Assembly: GCF_946187725.1 (NCBI RefSeq) | Contig: NZ_CAMHSK010000023.1 | Coordinates: 1-42,897 of the forward strand | Direction: 5' to 3' | Source: an uncultured Treponema sp. | GTDB taxonomy: Bacteria > Spirochaetota > Spirochaetia > Treponematales > Treponemataceae | Length of the DNA: 42,897 nucleotides | In this document: positions 33,442 to 42,530 of the stretch, in pieces | Numbering within the stretch: position 1 is the first letter of the stretch | How the letters are laid out: each line of letters starts with the position of its first letter | Made by a program: the position numbers and the translations under genes | The notes under the pieces: model-generated | What the model was told of the DNA's origin: nothing | Databases searched by the model: none | Seen by the model: the letters and a program-made list of their open reading frames with translations, nothing else

Positions 33442-36354
33442 TTAGTTGAATGCTCCCGGAATGCGGATAATATCCGGGTCATGATCCGAAAGATTTATAT
33501 GGTTGTTTCGTGAGAACATAGAGTTAATATGCGGAATAAAGCAATAATCCTTCCATGCCGTATTGGTCTTATCAGTTTTATCTTCAAGAGCATAAGGCTC
33601 AACTTTCTTCCACAAAGCCTCAGAAACGAAGATATGGTCAATTTCCTGCATGTTTCCACGGTAGGTATAAGAGAACTGCTCAACATAAGGCATAAGCTCT
33701 TCAACTACGCTCCACAAAACCTGCTTTTGATTCTTGGTGTCATAACCGTAGTTATCACCTTTAAGAATTCGCTGTGGTGTAGAGTAAGCGAAGTCGTTCA
33801 TATCGCCGCCAACAACAATCTTTGCATTTGGGTCAAGATTGAGGATTGACTGAACGAACTCATTTACAGTACGAGCCTGTCTGTCTCGCTTGTTTTCACT
33901 AAGAAGAAGTGGCGGCTGAACGCTTCCATAGAGTGGGAAGTCACCGCGCTTAGAACCCAAGTGACAGCCGACTACGAAGAAGTTCTCGCCAGTATCATTG
34001 CCTTCGCTGTCAAGAAGCTCAAATTCCTGAACGATTGGACGGCGTGAACCATTGAACGGTTCAGCAAGAATGTGGCTTGGAGACTGTGTAAGATGAACCT
34101 TACCGTCTGTACCTTTGTAGGCAGTTGTTGATGCCTCTGCAAGAGCCCAGCCCTGTGCATGATGATTAGAAGTCTGAACTGGCCATTCGCTCTCATCAAG
34201 CAATGCTCCAGAGTAGCTGCCTCCATGAGTGTTCAAATAGTTGTTGTTAGGAAGACCGCTATCAACAGCTTTTACACGCTCGGTGTTATAAAGGAAGCCA
34301 ACACGAATATTAACGCCAGCCTTACCACCACAATCCTGTTCTTTATGGTCAACACATCGGAAATCGTACTGAGGTCCGCCAAAGCTCTTAATGTCATTGA
34401 TAATGCCTGAGAAATTCCTTACAGCAGTAACAACACCGTCTTTTTCACCCCAGCTGTTACCCTGGTTGTCATAATGGATTGGAGTAGCCTTGTCGTCACC
34501 CATTTCAACGATAATCAAAACATCCGGATAAAGCAGGTTGTTTTTGATGACATAAGCAACATTCTTCTGCTTGTCATTACTAGACCCCTGTGCCTCATAG
34601 TTTTCGATGTTGAATGCTGCAACCGTGAGGGAATCATGTTCTGTATTACCTTTGTCAACGCTTGATTTATCTTTCCAGCCAGGAGTAAACAATTCAGATG
34701 CGTCAAAACTTGCTGCGCCAGAACCAGTTCTCCATGGGATAGATTTTGTCGTTGATACCTTTTTAACACCAGCATCTCCATCATTAGAAATGCTTGTACC
34801 TACACCAGAATCAGCTTTATAATACCATGAATCCTTGGTATCGAAATTCCACTTCTGATTAGGAAGTGTCTGTCCAGAAACGCTTTTAAGTGCTGTGCTG
34901 TCAGTTCTTGTATAGAAAGGAGTTGAAGAGGTTTTGTAAACTTCACCTGTTACATAGCTGCTTGCCGCATTGTTCAATGGACGAGCCATGAAAATTCCGT
35001 CTACAGTGTAATCCATTACACCACGGAAAACCCTTTCATTATTTGAATCTTTGAGATAATCACCGTTCTGCGAGATGGCATAGAATGTCGTCCAGTCAAC
35101 AGCCTGATAATCAACAAAAAGAAGCTCTTCGTTAAAATCCTGAACACCGTCAGTGCGTTCCCAAATTACATCGCCGCTCCATTTTTCATTGAAGGTGCGT
35201 GCATAAGAACCGCCTGTAACAGTTCCTGGTTTTGATGTTGCATCAATTCCTTTTTTGCCGCCGTCAGCAAGAACGCCAGTGATATTATAATAGGTAGAAC
35301 CTACAACGAGCGGGTTGTCAATGCGAACGACCATGCCTTCAACTGATTCGAGAACTTTAATTGCCTCTTTCATCGGAGTTTTTGATTCGCTGTCAAACGG
35401 CATTACACGGTATTCACGCTTTCCGTCTGTTTCATGACCAGCAACCCAAGCCTGACCATAGCTTTCTGTATAGGTAAGCAAAACACCATCAGGATAGTAG
35501 CTTGAAGCACTGTTGTATTTTTCTTTTAAGACAACAGCATCCGCATTGATTTCAGTGCGGCTCAAAGCACCAGTTGCACTGTCAAATCGGTCAAGGTGTC
35601 GAACTTCCTCAACAGTACCGTTTACGATAACGACATCACCAGCCTGCAAATCAGTTGGAAGTCCTTCCTTCCAGTGTGATTCTTCGGTTTCATCAAAACG
35701 AGGATCATGTGTGTTTACGAAGATACCGTTTGATTTTTTGCCAGAAAGGTCCTTTTCATCAGGCAAAGCTTCCATGAAGAATCCATCATAGCTGAGCCAC
35801 TGAGGAATGGTTTCACCGTCAAGGTCAGTCGTATCGTACTTGAAGTGAGGAGCACGGTGGCAAATCATTGTGACGACACCCTTGATGCCCTGAACTTCTT
35901 CGCCCTTCAACGGACTCTCTGCAGAATCGCCCTGAATGTCAGAAATTTTAAGGTCACCCTTAACAGCCACAAAATTGACATTCTCAACAACGCCATTTTT
36001 TGCACTGACTCCGACATTGACTACATTACCAGCATAAGCAGCTTCTGCGGTCAAAGCAGAAAAATTCGGTACAAAGGTGTAACCCAATTTCTTTGCCTGA
36101 ACAGTAGCGCTCACCTTTCCAAGACCTTCAAGTTCATAAGAACCATCTGATTTTGTTGTGGCAGTAGCGGAGATTCCTTTTATTGAAATTTCAACGCCCG
36201 AAACAGCGGCGTTGCTTTCGTCCAAGACTACACCTTTTATGGAGTAGCGACCCGTCTTATTGTCACCGTCGATTTGCGAACATGCGGCAAAAAAAGACAT
36301 AAAGGACAGAATCACAAGACCTGCCCTTAACTTGTTATATAATTTTTTTTCCAT
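33442..36354 (-). CDS. Lipoprotein extracellular nuclease (ExeM/NucH-like, EEP superfamily)
   Basis: 970 residues. Lipobox FAAC gives Cys25. Residues ~38-130 form a carboxypeptidase-regulatory-like beta domain (SIKGVVLDESNAAVSGVEIS). Residues ~137-275 look like the OB fold of ExeM-type nucleases. The C-terminal endonuclease/exonuclease/phosphatase domain (~575-970) has all key motifs: FNIENY (581-586), Glu617 in IIVEMGD, GCHLGSKRGD with His798, GGDMNDF (849-855), QEIDHIFVS (903-911) and LSDHDP (955-960). It should cut extracellular DNA, and perhaps RNA, at the cell surface. It is the first gene of the unit ending with the 5'-nucleotidase. Confidence 0.9.
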   Translation of the reverse strand: MEKKLYNKLRAGLVILSFMSFFAACSQIDGDNKTGRYSIKGVVLDESNAAVSGVEISIKGISATATTKSDGSYELEGLGKVSATVQAKKLGYTFVPNFSALTAEAAYAGNVVNVGVSAKNGVVENVNFVAVKGDLKISDIQGDSAESPLKGEEVQGIKGVVTMICHRAPHFKYDTTDLDGETIPQWLSYDGFFMEALPDEKDLSGKKSNGIFVNTHDPRFDETEESHWKEGLPTDLQAGDVVIVNGTVEEVRHLDRFDSATGALSRTEINADAVVLKEKYNSASSYYPDGVLLTYTESYGQAWVAGHETDGKREYRVMPFDSESKTPMKEAIKVLESVEGMVVRIDNPLVVGSTYYNITGVLADGGKKGIDATSKPGTVTGGSYARTFNEKWSGDVIWERTDGVQDFNEELLFVDYQAVDWTTFYAISQNGDYLKDSNNERVFRGVMDYTVDGIFMARPLNNAASSYVTGEVYKTSSTPFYTRTDSTALKSVSGQTLPNQKWNFDTKDSWYYKADSGVGTSISNDGDAGVKKVSTTKSIPWRTGSGAASFDASELFTPGWKDKSSVDKGNTEHDSLTVAAFNIENYEAQGSSNDKQKNVAYVIKNNLLYPDVLIIVEMGDDKATPIHYDNQGNSWGEKDGVVTAVRNFSGIINDIKSFGGPQYDFRCVDHKEQDCGGKAGVNIRVGFLYNTERVKAVDSGLPNNNYLNTHGGSYSGALLDESEWPVQTSNHHAQGWALAEASTTAYKGTDGKVHLTQSPSHILAEPFNGSRRPIVQEFELLDSEGNDTGENFFVVGCHLGSKRGDFPLYGSVQPPLLLSENKRDRQARTVNEFVQSILNLDPNAKIVVGGDMNDFAYSTPQRILKGDNYGYDTKNQKQVLWSVVEELMPYVEQFSYTYRGNMQEIDHIFVSEALWKKVEPYALEDKTDKTNTAWKDYCFIPHINSMFSRNNHINLSDHDPDIIRIPGAFN

Positions 36355-36404
36355 AACCTATAACAATACCCCCAGTTGCATAAAATCGTTTATCGCATTT
36401 TTCT

Positions 36405-36432
36405 AGCATATCATCAAATATGAATTTTGCAA
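36405..36432 (-). promoter_or_regulatory. Candidate promoter of the nuclease operon
   Basis: On the minus strand TTGCAA (36427-36432) and TATGCT (36405-36410) are 16 bp apart, about 50 bp before the nuclease start. The layout resembles TTGCAT-16-TACACT at 27939-27966, so the two units might share control. Confidence 0.38.
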
Positions 36433-36489
36433 CAAAAAAATGTAACTTTTTTTATACTTCAGGGTTTCAATTATTTGTATTCTACCTGC

Positions 36490-36534
36490 AAAAAAAATCC
36501 CCGCACTGTGAAGAGCATCCAACACAATGCGGGG
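36490..36534 (-). terminator. Rho-independent terminator of gatCA
   Basis: On the minus strand CCCCGCATTGTG pairs with CACAGTGCGGGG (one mismatch) around a 12-base loop, followed after one A by eight T. It lies about 20 bp after the gatA stop and isolates it from the nuclease operon. Confidence 0.92.
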
Positions 36535-36554
36535 TTCATAATTTAGAGACTTCC

Positions 36555-38063
36555 TTATTTTACAGGAACACCGCAGCCTTTATGCTCATCTTCCCAGACC
36601 TGTGCAATCTGCAAAAGTCTGACTTCATCGAACATCTTACCGGCAAACTGGATTCCAACAGGCATCTGTGAAGCTGCCTTGTTTTCTTTTGAAGTGTATC
36701 CGGCAGGAACAGAAATAGAAGGAATTCGTGCCAGATTGACAAATGTGGTGTAAAGATCGCTCAAATACATTTCAAGCGGATCATCAACCTTTTCGCCGAG
36801 ACGGAAACTTGCCGTCGGACAAGTCGGGCAAAGAATCAAATCGTACGACTCGAACAAAGCAGCAACTTCACGCTGAATTCGTGCACGAACGCTCATGCCC
36901 GTTTTGTATGTGGTGCCAGAAAACTGCTCAGAAAGAACATAGTTTCCGATAATGATTCGTCTCTTAACTTCAGGACCAAAGCCCTGTGAACGGGTATCAA
37001 CATAAAGCTGATCATAGCCCGCACCGTTATCAACACGATGACCATAACGGATTCCATCGAAGCGGCTCAAGTTTGAAGCTGCCTCAGAAAGTGCAATTAC
37101 ATAATAAGAAGCAATTGAAGCGTCAAGAATCGGAAGGTCTACGGTTTCGATTTTGGCACCTTTTGAAGTGAACCATGCCTTTGTTTCTTCAAAGACCTTT
37201 TTGACATCCTCATCAAGACCTTTAGCTTCCTCGAACTGCTTTGGAACGGCAATTTTTAATGAAGCAAAGTCTTTATAACTTTCAAGAGATGCTAGTTTTT
37301 CTGAATTCGGCAAATCAGCACTCGTATCATCGTAAAAATCAACTCCACTCATAAGTGAAAGCGGAAGAGCGATATCCTGAGGTGTGTGCCCCAAAATACC
37401 GACCTGATCAAGAGATGAACCGTAAGCAACAACGCCCCATCGGCTCAGAACACCATAAGTCGGTTTGAGACCGTAAATGCCGCAGTAAGAAGCAGGCAAA
37501 CGAACCGAACCGCCAGTTTCTGTTCCAAGGCCAAAGAGAGCCTGATTTGCACTAACAGCAGCAGCAGAACCACCCGAAGAACCGCCTGAAACATAGTCGC
37601 GATTGATAGGATTTCGTGTTGCGCCATAGATTGAATATTCGGTAGAAGACCCCATTGCAAATTCGTCCTGATTACAGCGACCAAGCGGAATTGCACCGGC
37701 TTCTGCCAGACGACCGATTACAGTTGCATTGTATGGAGCGACATAGCCTTCAAGGATTTTGCTTGAACAGGTAAGTTTATGACCTTTGCATGAAATATTG
37801 TCTTTGTTTGCAAAAGGAACGCCCAAAAGCGGCTTTTTCTCAAAAAGAGCATCGATTGAACCGTTTGCTCGTGCCGCAGAAATTTCTTCGTCAGCCTTTT
37901 TTGCAAGCTCAATCGCATCATCATAAATCTCAAGGAAAGCATTGAGAGGCTTTTCTGATTTCTGGTCGGCAGTGAATGTGTCGATTGACTGCTGAACCAG
38001 TTTTTCGCTGGTAGTTTCGCCCGATTTCAATGCGGCGACAGTTTCTTTGATTGTATAGTACAT
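36555..38063 (-). CDS. gatA: Asp-tRNA(Asn)/Glu-tRNA(Gln) amidotransferase subunit A
   Basis: 502 residues, amidase signature family. The Ser-cisSer-Lys triad is complete: Lys87 (FANKDN), Ser162 (SGGSSGGSAAAV) and Ser186 (TETGGSVRLPA). The spacings of 75 and 24 residues equal those of characterised GatA. The subunit frees ammonia from glutamine, which GatB uses to convert misacylated Glu-tRNA(Gln) or Asp-tRNA(Asn). It starts two bases after the gatC stop, so the pair is translationally linked. gatB is not in the window and must lie elsewhere. Expression ends at a strong terminator. Confidence 0.97.
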   Translation of the reverse strand: MYYTIKETVAALKSGETTSEKLVQQSIDTFTADQKSEKPLNAFLEIYDDAIELAKKADEEISAARANGSIDALFEKKPLLGVPFANKDNISCKGHKLTCSSKILEGYVAPYNATVIGRLAEAGAIPLGRCNQDEFAMGSSTEYSIYGATRNPINRDYVSGGSSGGSAAAVSANQALFGLGTETGGSVRLPASYCGIYGLKPTYGVLSRWGVVAYGSSLDQVGILGHTPQDIALPLSLMSGVDFYDDTSADLPNSEKLASLESYKDFASLKIAVPKQFEEAKGLDEDVKKVFEETKAWFTSKGAKIETVDLPILDASIASYYVIALSEAASNLSRFDGIRYGHRVDNGAGYDQLYVDTRSQGFGPEVKRRIIIGNYVLSEQFSGTTYKTGMSVRARIQREVAALFESYDLILCPTCPTASFRLGEKVDDPLEMYLSDLYTTFVNLARIPSISVPAGYTSKENKAASQMPVGIQFAGKMFDEVRLLQIAQVWEDEHKGCGVPVK

Positions 38064-38065
38064 AA

Positions 38066-38365
38066 TTATGCTCCCTCTCCAAGAACTTTCGGAACCTGGA
38101 AGTAGCCGTCCATGAATTTGTCAGTGACTTTTTTGACATCAGGGATATCAAGTCCCGGAACAATTGTGTCTTCGCGCAGACATTCAGCCTTGGTTGAAGG
38201 ATACGCGTCATAAGGATTTTCTGAATCGTCGTACTTTGAGAGAATGTCGAAATATCCGACTATTTCATCGACCTGCTTTTTGAGCGTTGCCATGTCCGTA
38301 CTTTCTGGAGACAGGCGTGAAAGATAAAGCAAGTTTTCAAGGGTTGTTTCATCAACAGTTTTCAT
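38066..38365 (-). CDS. gatC: Asp-tRNA(Asn)/Glu-tRNA(Gln) amidotransferase subunit C
   Basis: 99 residues with the GatC pattern: an N-terminal helix (LENLLYLSRLS), a middle helix (VDEIVGYFDILSKYD), then LREDTIVPGLDI and the C-terminal FQVPKVLGEGA. GatC wraps around GatA and GatB and stabilises the complex. No clear ribosome site is seen before the ATG. It follows relQ by 56 bp and precedes gatA by two bases. Confidence 0.92.
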   Translation of the reverse strand: MKTVDETTLENLLYLSRLSPESTDMATLKKQVDEIVGYFDILSKYDDSENPYDAYPSTKAECLREDTIVPGLDIPDVKKVTDKFMDGYFQVPKVLGEGA

Positions 38366-38404
38366 GCTTTCATTTTAGCGAAAAACAAAAAATTGTGGTA
38401 GTAG

Positions 38405-38430
38405 CTGGATTTTATTTTTGGCTAATCCAG
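38405..38430 (-). other. Hairpin spanning the relQ stop codon
   Basis: On the minus strand CTGGATT pairs with AATCCAG around a 12-base loop that starts at the relQ stop codon. A T-rich stretch comes only about 12 bases later, so it is at best a weak terminator or attenuator before gatC. Confidence 0.35.
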
Positions 38431-39123
38431 ATTCTGAAGCTCGAGTGCGATTTCTTCCATTTCACGGTCAGTCATGGCGATTGTCTCTGCCACACGGAAA
38501 AGTTCACGGCGGACGCTCTCTGGAACATTCGTTGTAGTCTTATAGTGAAGTTCGTGTTCAAGGCAAGCCCAGAAGTCCATTGCAATCGTGCGCAACTGAA
38601 CCTCGACTTTTACATGATGAGTTGACTCTGAAAGATAGACCGGAACTTCAATTACAAGATGAAGGCTTCGGTATCCAGATTCCTTCGGATGCTTGATGTA
38701 GTCCTTTTCTTCGAGAAGAGTGATGTCGGGCTGTTTTAGAAGCATGTCGCGCACGGAGTAAATATCCGAAATGTACGGACAGATTACGCGGACACCAGCT
38801 ATATCGTGAAGATTTTCGACCATCGAGTCGAAAGTAACAGGCAGTTTCTTTTTTTCAAGTTTGCTTGCAATGCTCTGCGGCGTTTTAATTCGGGATTTTA
38901 CTGTCTCAATCGGATTACGCCGACCTGAAACCTTGTTTTCTTTATTCAGAATGTCCAGCTTAGTCTCAATCTGTTTGATTGCACTCTCATAAATCATCAT
39001 TATCTGGTGAAATTCGAATGCCATTTTATAAAAATTATCGGGATTGCTGACAATTTCGCGGGAAATCACTTCCGGCAACTCTACATCACTTACACTCTCA
39101 GCAGCAAGTTCATCTAGATTCAA
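38422..39123 (-). CDS. Small alarmone synthetase, (p)ppGpp synthetase (RelQ type)
   Basis: 233 residues consisting only of the RelA/SpoT synthetase domain with flanking helices; there is no hydrolase HD domain and no TGS or ACT region. Motifs: SRIKTPQSIASKL (~77-89), HDIAGVRVIC (106-115), DYIKHPKESGYRSLHLVI (141-158, contacts GTP) and EVQLRTIAMDFWACLEHEL (174-192). It makes pppGpp or ppGpp from GTP or GDP and ATP. Length is close to RelQ/YjbM proteins. A plausible dedicated promoter lies at 39161-39189. It may be co-transcribed with gatCA, which would put an alarmone synthase beside a tRNA-charging enzyme. Confidence 0.93.
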   Translation of the reverse strand: MNLDELAAESVSDVELPEVISREIVSNPDNFYKMAFEFHQIMMIYESAIKQIETKLDILNKENKVSGRRNPIETVKSRIKTPQSIASKLEKKKLPVTFDSMVENLHDIAGVRVICPYISDIYSVRDMLLKQPDITLLEEKDYIKHPKESGYRSLHLVIEVPVYLSESTHHVKVEVQLRTIAMDFWACLEHELHYKTTTNVPESVRRELFRVAETIAMTDREMEEIALELQNLD

Positions 39124-39160
39124 AATTCATCTCCAGTTAAATTCTAATACTTATAACAAA

Positions 39161-39189
39161 ATATAATGAAAATAGTTGCATTTCGGCAA
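39161..39189 (-). promoter_or_regulatory. Candidate promoter of relQ-like gene
   Basis: On the minus strand TTGCCG (39184-39189) and TTATAT (39161-39166) are separated by 17 bp, about 38 bp before the start codon. The 11-mer TTGCCGAAATG that opens it also occurs upstream of the two left-hand Rpn genes. Confidence 0.5.
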
Positions 39190-39221
39190 GTTTTATTTAC
39201 AAAGAAACACCGCACCTTTTT

Positions 39222-40076
39222 CTATCGGTCTTCATCATCCTTTTCATCTTCGGCCATCTCTTCATCAATGCCTGAACGGTTCCGCAAATATTGGAAGTAT
39301 GAATAGCCTTTTTCGTTGCAGCGGGCGATAAAATCAAGATCCTTGCGCCCCAAATCAAGGTCAACTGCTTTCTGAAGATATCCCTTTGCAGCGGCCGTCT
39401 TTTTTGCCTCATATTGAATCTGAGACAGTGCTATGTAAACAAGATATTTTTCACCGGGGATTTCAGCACATTTGAGGGCAGATTCAAAATGCCTTCGTGC
39501 CCTTGTTTTGCCGCCACCGAAAATTCCAGGAGCGTAAAAGCACCAGTTTCCAAGGCTGACATAAGAAATTGCCCGCTTTTTGTTTGCTTCGACCGCTCTT
39601 TCGTAAAATCCTTTAACCTTCATGCCGTAAAAGAAAGTGGCCGCTACGGAACGCGTCATGTAATACGCAGTAACATCTCCGGTCAACTGAAACATCCAGT
39701 CACAAACCTGCTCATCCTTTCGCTTTTCGATGCAGGCAAAATTGTTCTTCATCAGACGCTTCATTTCGGCACGAAGTTCTTTTTGATTTCCGCTCGAATT
39801 CAGTGCATGCTCGTAATATTCAGCAAAATAAAGGCTTTCAAGAAGACATTTTTCCTGCTCAAAATCTTTTGCGTGTTCAGGAAGTTCAGCCAGAGCCTCC
39901 TTTTTGAGCTCATCGATTTTTTTCCAGGCATCCTCATGATTCACGCTTTTAAGGATTACACGGTAAGTAACAAAATCCTCAACCTTCTGCCGCGTAAATT
40001 CAGAAATCACATCTTCTGCACCAAGAGACACAGTAAAAAAAGAAACAATCAAAGCAAAAAAAATAAATCTCTTCAT
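39222..40076 (-). CDS. Secreted TPR-like repeat protein
   Basis: 284 residues from ATG 40076, chosen because signal peptide MKRFIFFALIVSFFTVSLGA starts there; an in-frame GTG six codons upstream is possible. The rest is helical with TPR-like pairs, notably the motif YAPGIFGGGKTRARRHFESA, seen in a family of periplasmic TPR proteins. The C-terminus is very acidic (DEEMAEDEKDDEDR). It should act as a periplasmic protein-protein adaptor with no catalytic residues. It starts 37 bp after the helicase stop and is probably in the same transcript. Partner unknown. Confidence 0.75.
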   Translation of the reverse strand: MKRFIFFALIVSFFTVSLGAEDVISEFTRQKVEDFVTYRVILKSVNHEDAWKKIDELKKEALAELPEHAKDFEQEKCLLESLYFAEYYEHALNSSGNQKELRAEMKRLMKNNFACIEKRKDEQVCDWMFQLTGDVTAYYMTRSVAATFFYGMKVKGFYERAVEANKKRAISYVSLGNWCFYAPGIFGGGKTRARRHFESALKCAEIPGEKYLVYIALSQIQYEAKKTAAAKGYLQKAVDLDLGRKDLDFIARCNEKGYSYFQYLRNRSGIDEEMAEDEKDDEDR

Positions 40077-40113
40077 ATCCGTTAAAAAACTCACAAATCA
40101 CATAGTTACAGCT

Positions 40114-42489
40114 CTAGTCTTTCACAATCATCAAAACACTTTCCTGATATTTCGGCAAAAAGCGCTTGATTCCACTGTTTTCAAAGCTCACGGTAATCGC
40201 ATACTCGCCTTCATCATTCGTGCTTGTATTCGCGATTATGCCATAGCCGTAATCATCATGGTAAATTTTGGCACCACGGCAATATTTCTTTTTGATTGGG
40301 TCGCTTTCAACATCAGGATGGCTCAAGCCCCGCTCGCCGTAATCGCCACCGTGAAAACCGCTCCGCCTGTAACTCGAAGGAAGATGCCCAATTGCCTTTA
40401 CGCCTTCAGTTCCCATTTCAAGCAGAAAAGGACTTGCCCTCATGAACTCAATGCGGCCATACATTCGGCGGACGGCACAACTCGTAAGATACAGCTCATT
40501 CTTTGCCCGCGTAACTCCGACATAGCAAAGACGACGCTCTTCTTCCATTTCTTCTTCATCATCACCGTTACGCGGAAAAACGCCCTCTTCCATGCCAGTC
40601 ATAACGACACGGTTGAATTCAAGGCCCTTCGTGTTATGCAGCGTGATTAAAGTGACGGCATCTTCAGCAACTTCTTCTTCCTCAGAAGAAAGCGTGCGGT
40701 CAAGCTGAATGTTGTCAAGGAAATCAAGCAAGCCCTGCCGTGCAAGCGGATACGGGAGCGCCGAGTTCGCAAGTTCCTGCATGTTCTCAACGCGGAAAGT
40801 ATGTTCTTCTTTATCACGCTCCTCGTAATATGAGCCAAGCCCCGATTTTTTTACAATTTCTTCTATTAATATAGCAAGGCTCTTCTTTTCTTCGCGTTTT
40901 GCCAAAGGAGAATTCTGCGATTCCGAAATGACCTGCTCGGCAAGCTCACCGCCGGCACTAGTTTCTTCACCAAAGAGTGATTCAATTCCTTCTATAATAT
41001 CAGCAAATTTTGAGATTTCTGATTTGGACTTGCCCGAAAGTTTAGGGAGCAGGTAACGACAGGCCGCAATTATGTCATTCGGCTCGAAACGATTGACCAC
41101 AGCACCTTCTTCATTTATTGACTGAAATTCTTCCCTGGCAGCATTTACAATATTGTCCTGAGCTTTATTTCCGATTCCGCGAGCAGGCTTGTTAACGATT
41201 CGGTGGAACGCAATTTCGTTTTTGTGATTCGCAATAAGCTCAAGCCATGCCACAATATCCTTAACTTCTTCGCGTTCAAAGAATTTGAGCGAACCGACGA
41301 TGACATAAGGAATCTTTTTGCGGACAAATTCACTTTCAAAACCAAGCGACTGTGCATTGGTGCGATAAAGAACCGCCCAGTCTGAATAAGGAACGCCCAT
41401 CTCATGCGACTTCTGTACTAAATCAGCGCAAAAATGAACTTCATCATCCTGATTTGGAAGAAACGCAAGCACAGGCACTTTTCCACTGCCACGCACCGCA
41501 CGAAGAGTCTTACCGAGGCGGCCAGAATTGTGGGAAATCACATTGTCTGCAAGAGAAAGAATTTCGCTTGTGGAACGATAATTGCTTTCGAGACGGACAA
41601 TCTTAGTTCCGTCAAAAATCTTCGGAAAGTTCAGGATATTCTGGATTTCAGCGCCACGGAATTTATAAATTGACTGATCATCATCACCGACAACACAAAT
41701 GTAAGTTCCGCTACCTTCATTAAAGCCCGAAAGAGCTTCAAGCAGCTTAAACTGAGCCACATTCGAATCCTGATACTCATCAACCATAATCACGCGAAAA
41801 CGACGGTACATACGTTCACGCAGGGAATCATTGTGAGTAAGCGCAAGATAAGGAAGCAAAATCAAATCGCCGAAATCAACATTGCCGGTTGCACGAAGCC
41901 GCTTTTCGTAAAGAGCATACATCGAGGCAAAATCAGGCGGATTCAAAAACTCCTCACGCGTCAGAATTTCAGGCGAATCAGGAAGAAGACAATAATCCTT
42001 TGCAAGAGCGATTTTGCGTGCGTATTGAGCAGCCTCTTTTTTAGTCAGTTTAGGCTCAACCTTTTGAAGAAGGGAAACAGCGTCTTCGTCATCATAAACA
42101 GTGAAATTCGGGTCAACACCCGCTTCTTCAGCATAAACACGCAAAAACCAGGCACCAAAAGAATGGAAAGTACGGATTTGAGCATCAGCAGCCCTCGCAT
42201 CCAGTGCAATTGCCCTCTCGTGCATCTCATTTGCAGCCTTTTTAGTAAAAGTCACCGCAAGAATCGAGTAAGGATTAATATTTTTTTCGCCAATGAGATA
42301 AGCGATTTTGGTCGTTATTACACGGGTTTTACCAGAGCCAGCGCCCGCCAGAATCAAAAGCGGACTACCTTCATGCACCACGGCCTCATACTGCTCCGGA
42401 TTCAAAACCGAAAGATACTCCTGCGCATGAGCCGAAAGCGAGGCCTGAGAAGATGTTAGCTCCGAAAAAACTTCGTCTTCAAGTGACAT
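40114..42489 (-). CDS. pcrA: ATP-dependent 3'-5' DNA helicase, PcrA/UvrD family
   Basis: 791 residues with full superfamily 1A motifs: the Q motif near LNPEQYEAV, Walker A AGAGSGKT (48-55), Ia FTKKAANEM, Walker B DEYQD (237-241), III GDDDQSIYKFRGA (268-280), IV ESNYRS, V TLHNTKGLEFNRV and VI VGVTRAKNELYL. The C-terminal ~55 residues (KYCRGAKIYHDDYGYGIIAN...ENSGIKRFLPKYQES) match the Tudor-like RNA-polymerase-binding domain of PcrA/UvrD. Role: nucleotide excision and mismatch repair, and clearing of RecA or stalled polymerase. It is divergent from the Rpn gene at 42621. Choosing pcrA over uvrD is by convention only. Confidence 0.95.
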   Translation of the reverse strand: MSLEDEVFSELTSSQASLSAHAQEYLSVLNPEQYEAVVHEGSPLLILAGAGSGKTRVITTKIAYLIGEKNINPYSILAVTFTKKAANEMHERAIALDARAADAQIRTFHSFGAWFLRVYAEEAGVDPNFTVYDDEDAVSLLQKVEPKLTKKEAAQYARKIALAKDYCLLPDSPEILTREEFLNPPDFASMYALYEKRLRATGNVDFGDLILLPYLALTHNDSLRERMYRRFRVIMVDEYQDSNVAQFKLLEALSGFNEGSGTYICVVGDDDQSIYKFRGAEIQNILNFPKIFDGTKIVRLESNYRSTSEILSLADNVISHNSGRLGKTLRAVRGSGKVPVLAFLPNQDDEVHFCADLVQKSHEMGVPYSDWAVLYRTNAQSLGFESEFVRKKIPYVIVGSLKFFEREEVKDIVAWLELIANHKNEIAFHRIVNKPARGIGNKAQDNIVNAAREEFQSINEEGAVVNRFEPNDIIAACRYLLPKLSGKSKSEISKFADIIEGIESLFGEETSAGGELAEQVISESQNSPLAKREEKKSLAILIEEIVKKSGLGSYYEERDKEEHTFRVENMQELANSALPYPLARQGLLDFLDNIQLDRTLSSEEEEVAEDAVTLITLHNTKGLEFNRVVMTGMEEGVFPRNGDDEEEMEEERRLCYVGVTRAKNELYLTSCAVRRMYGRIEFMRASPFLLEMGTEGVKAIGHLPSSYRRSGFHGGDYGERGLSHPDVESDPIKKKYCRGAKIYHDDYGYGIIANTSTNDEGEYAITVSFENSGIKRFLPKYQESVLMIVKD

Positions 42490-42530
42490 GAGGGTATTTT
42501 AGCAGAAAAACACACTTTTTTCACCCACAG

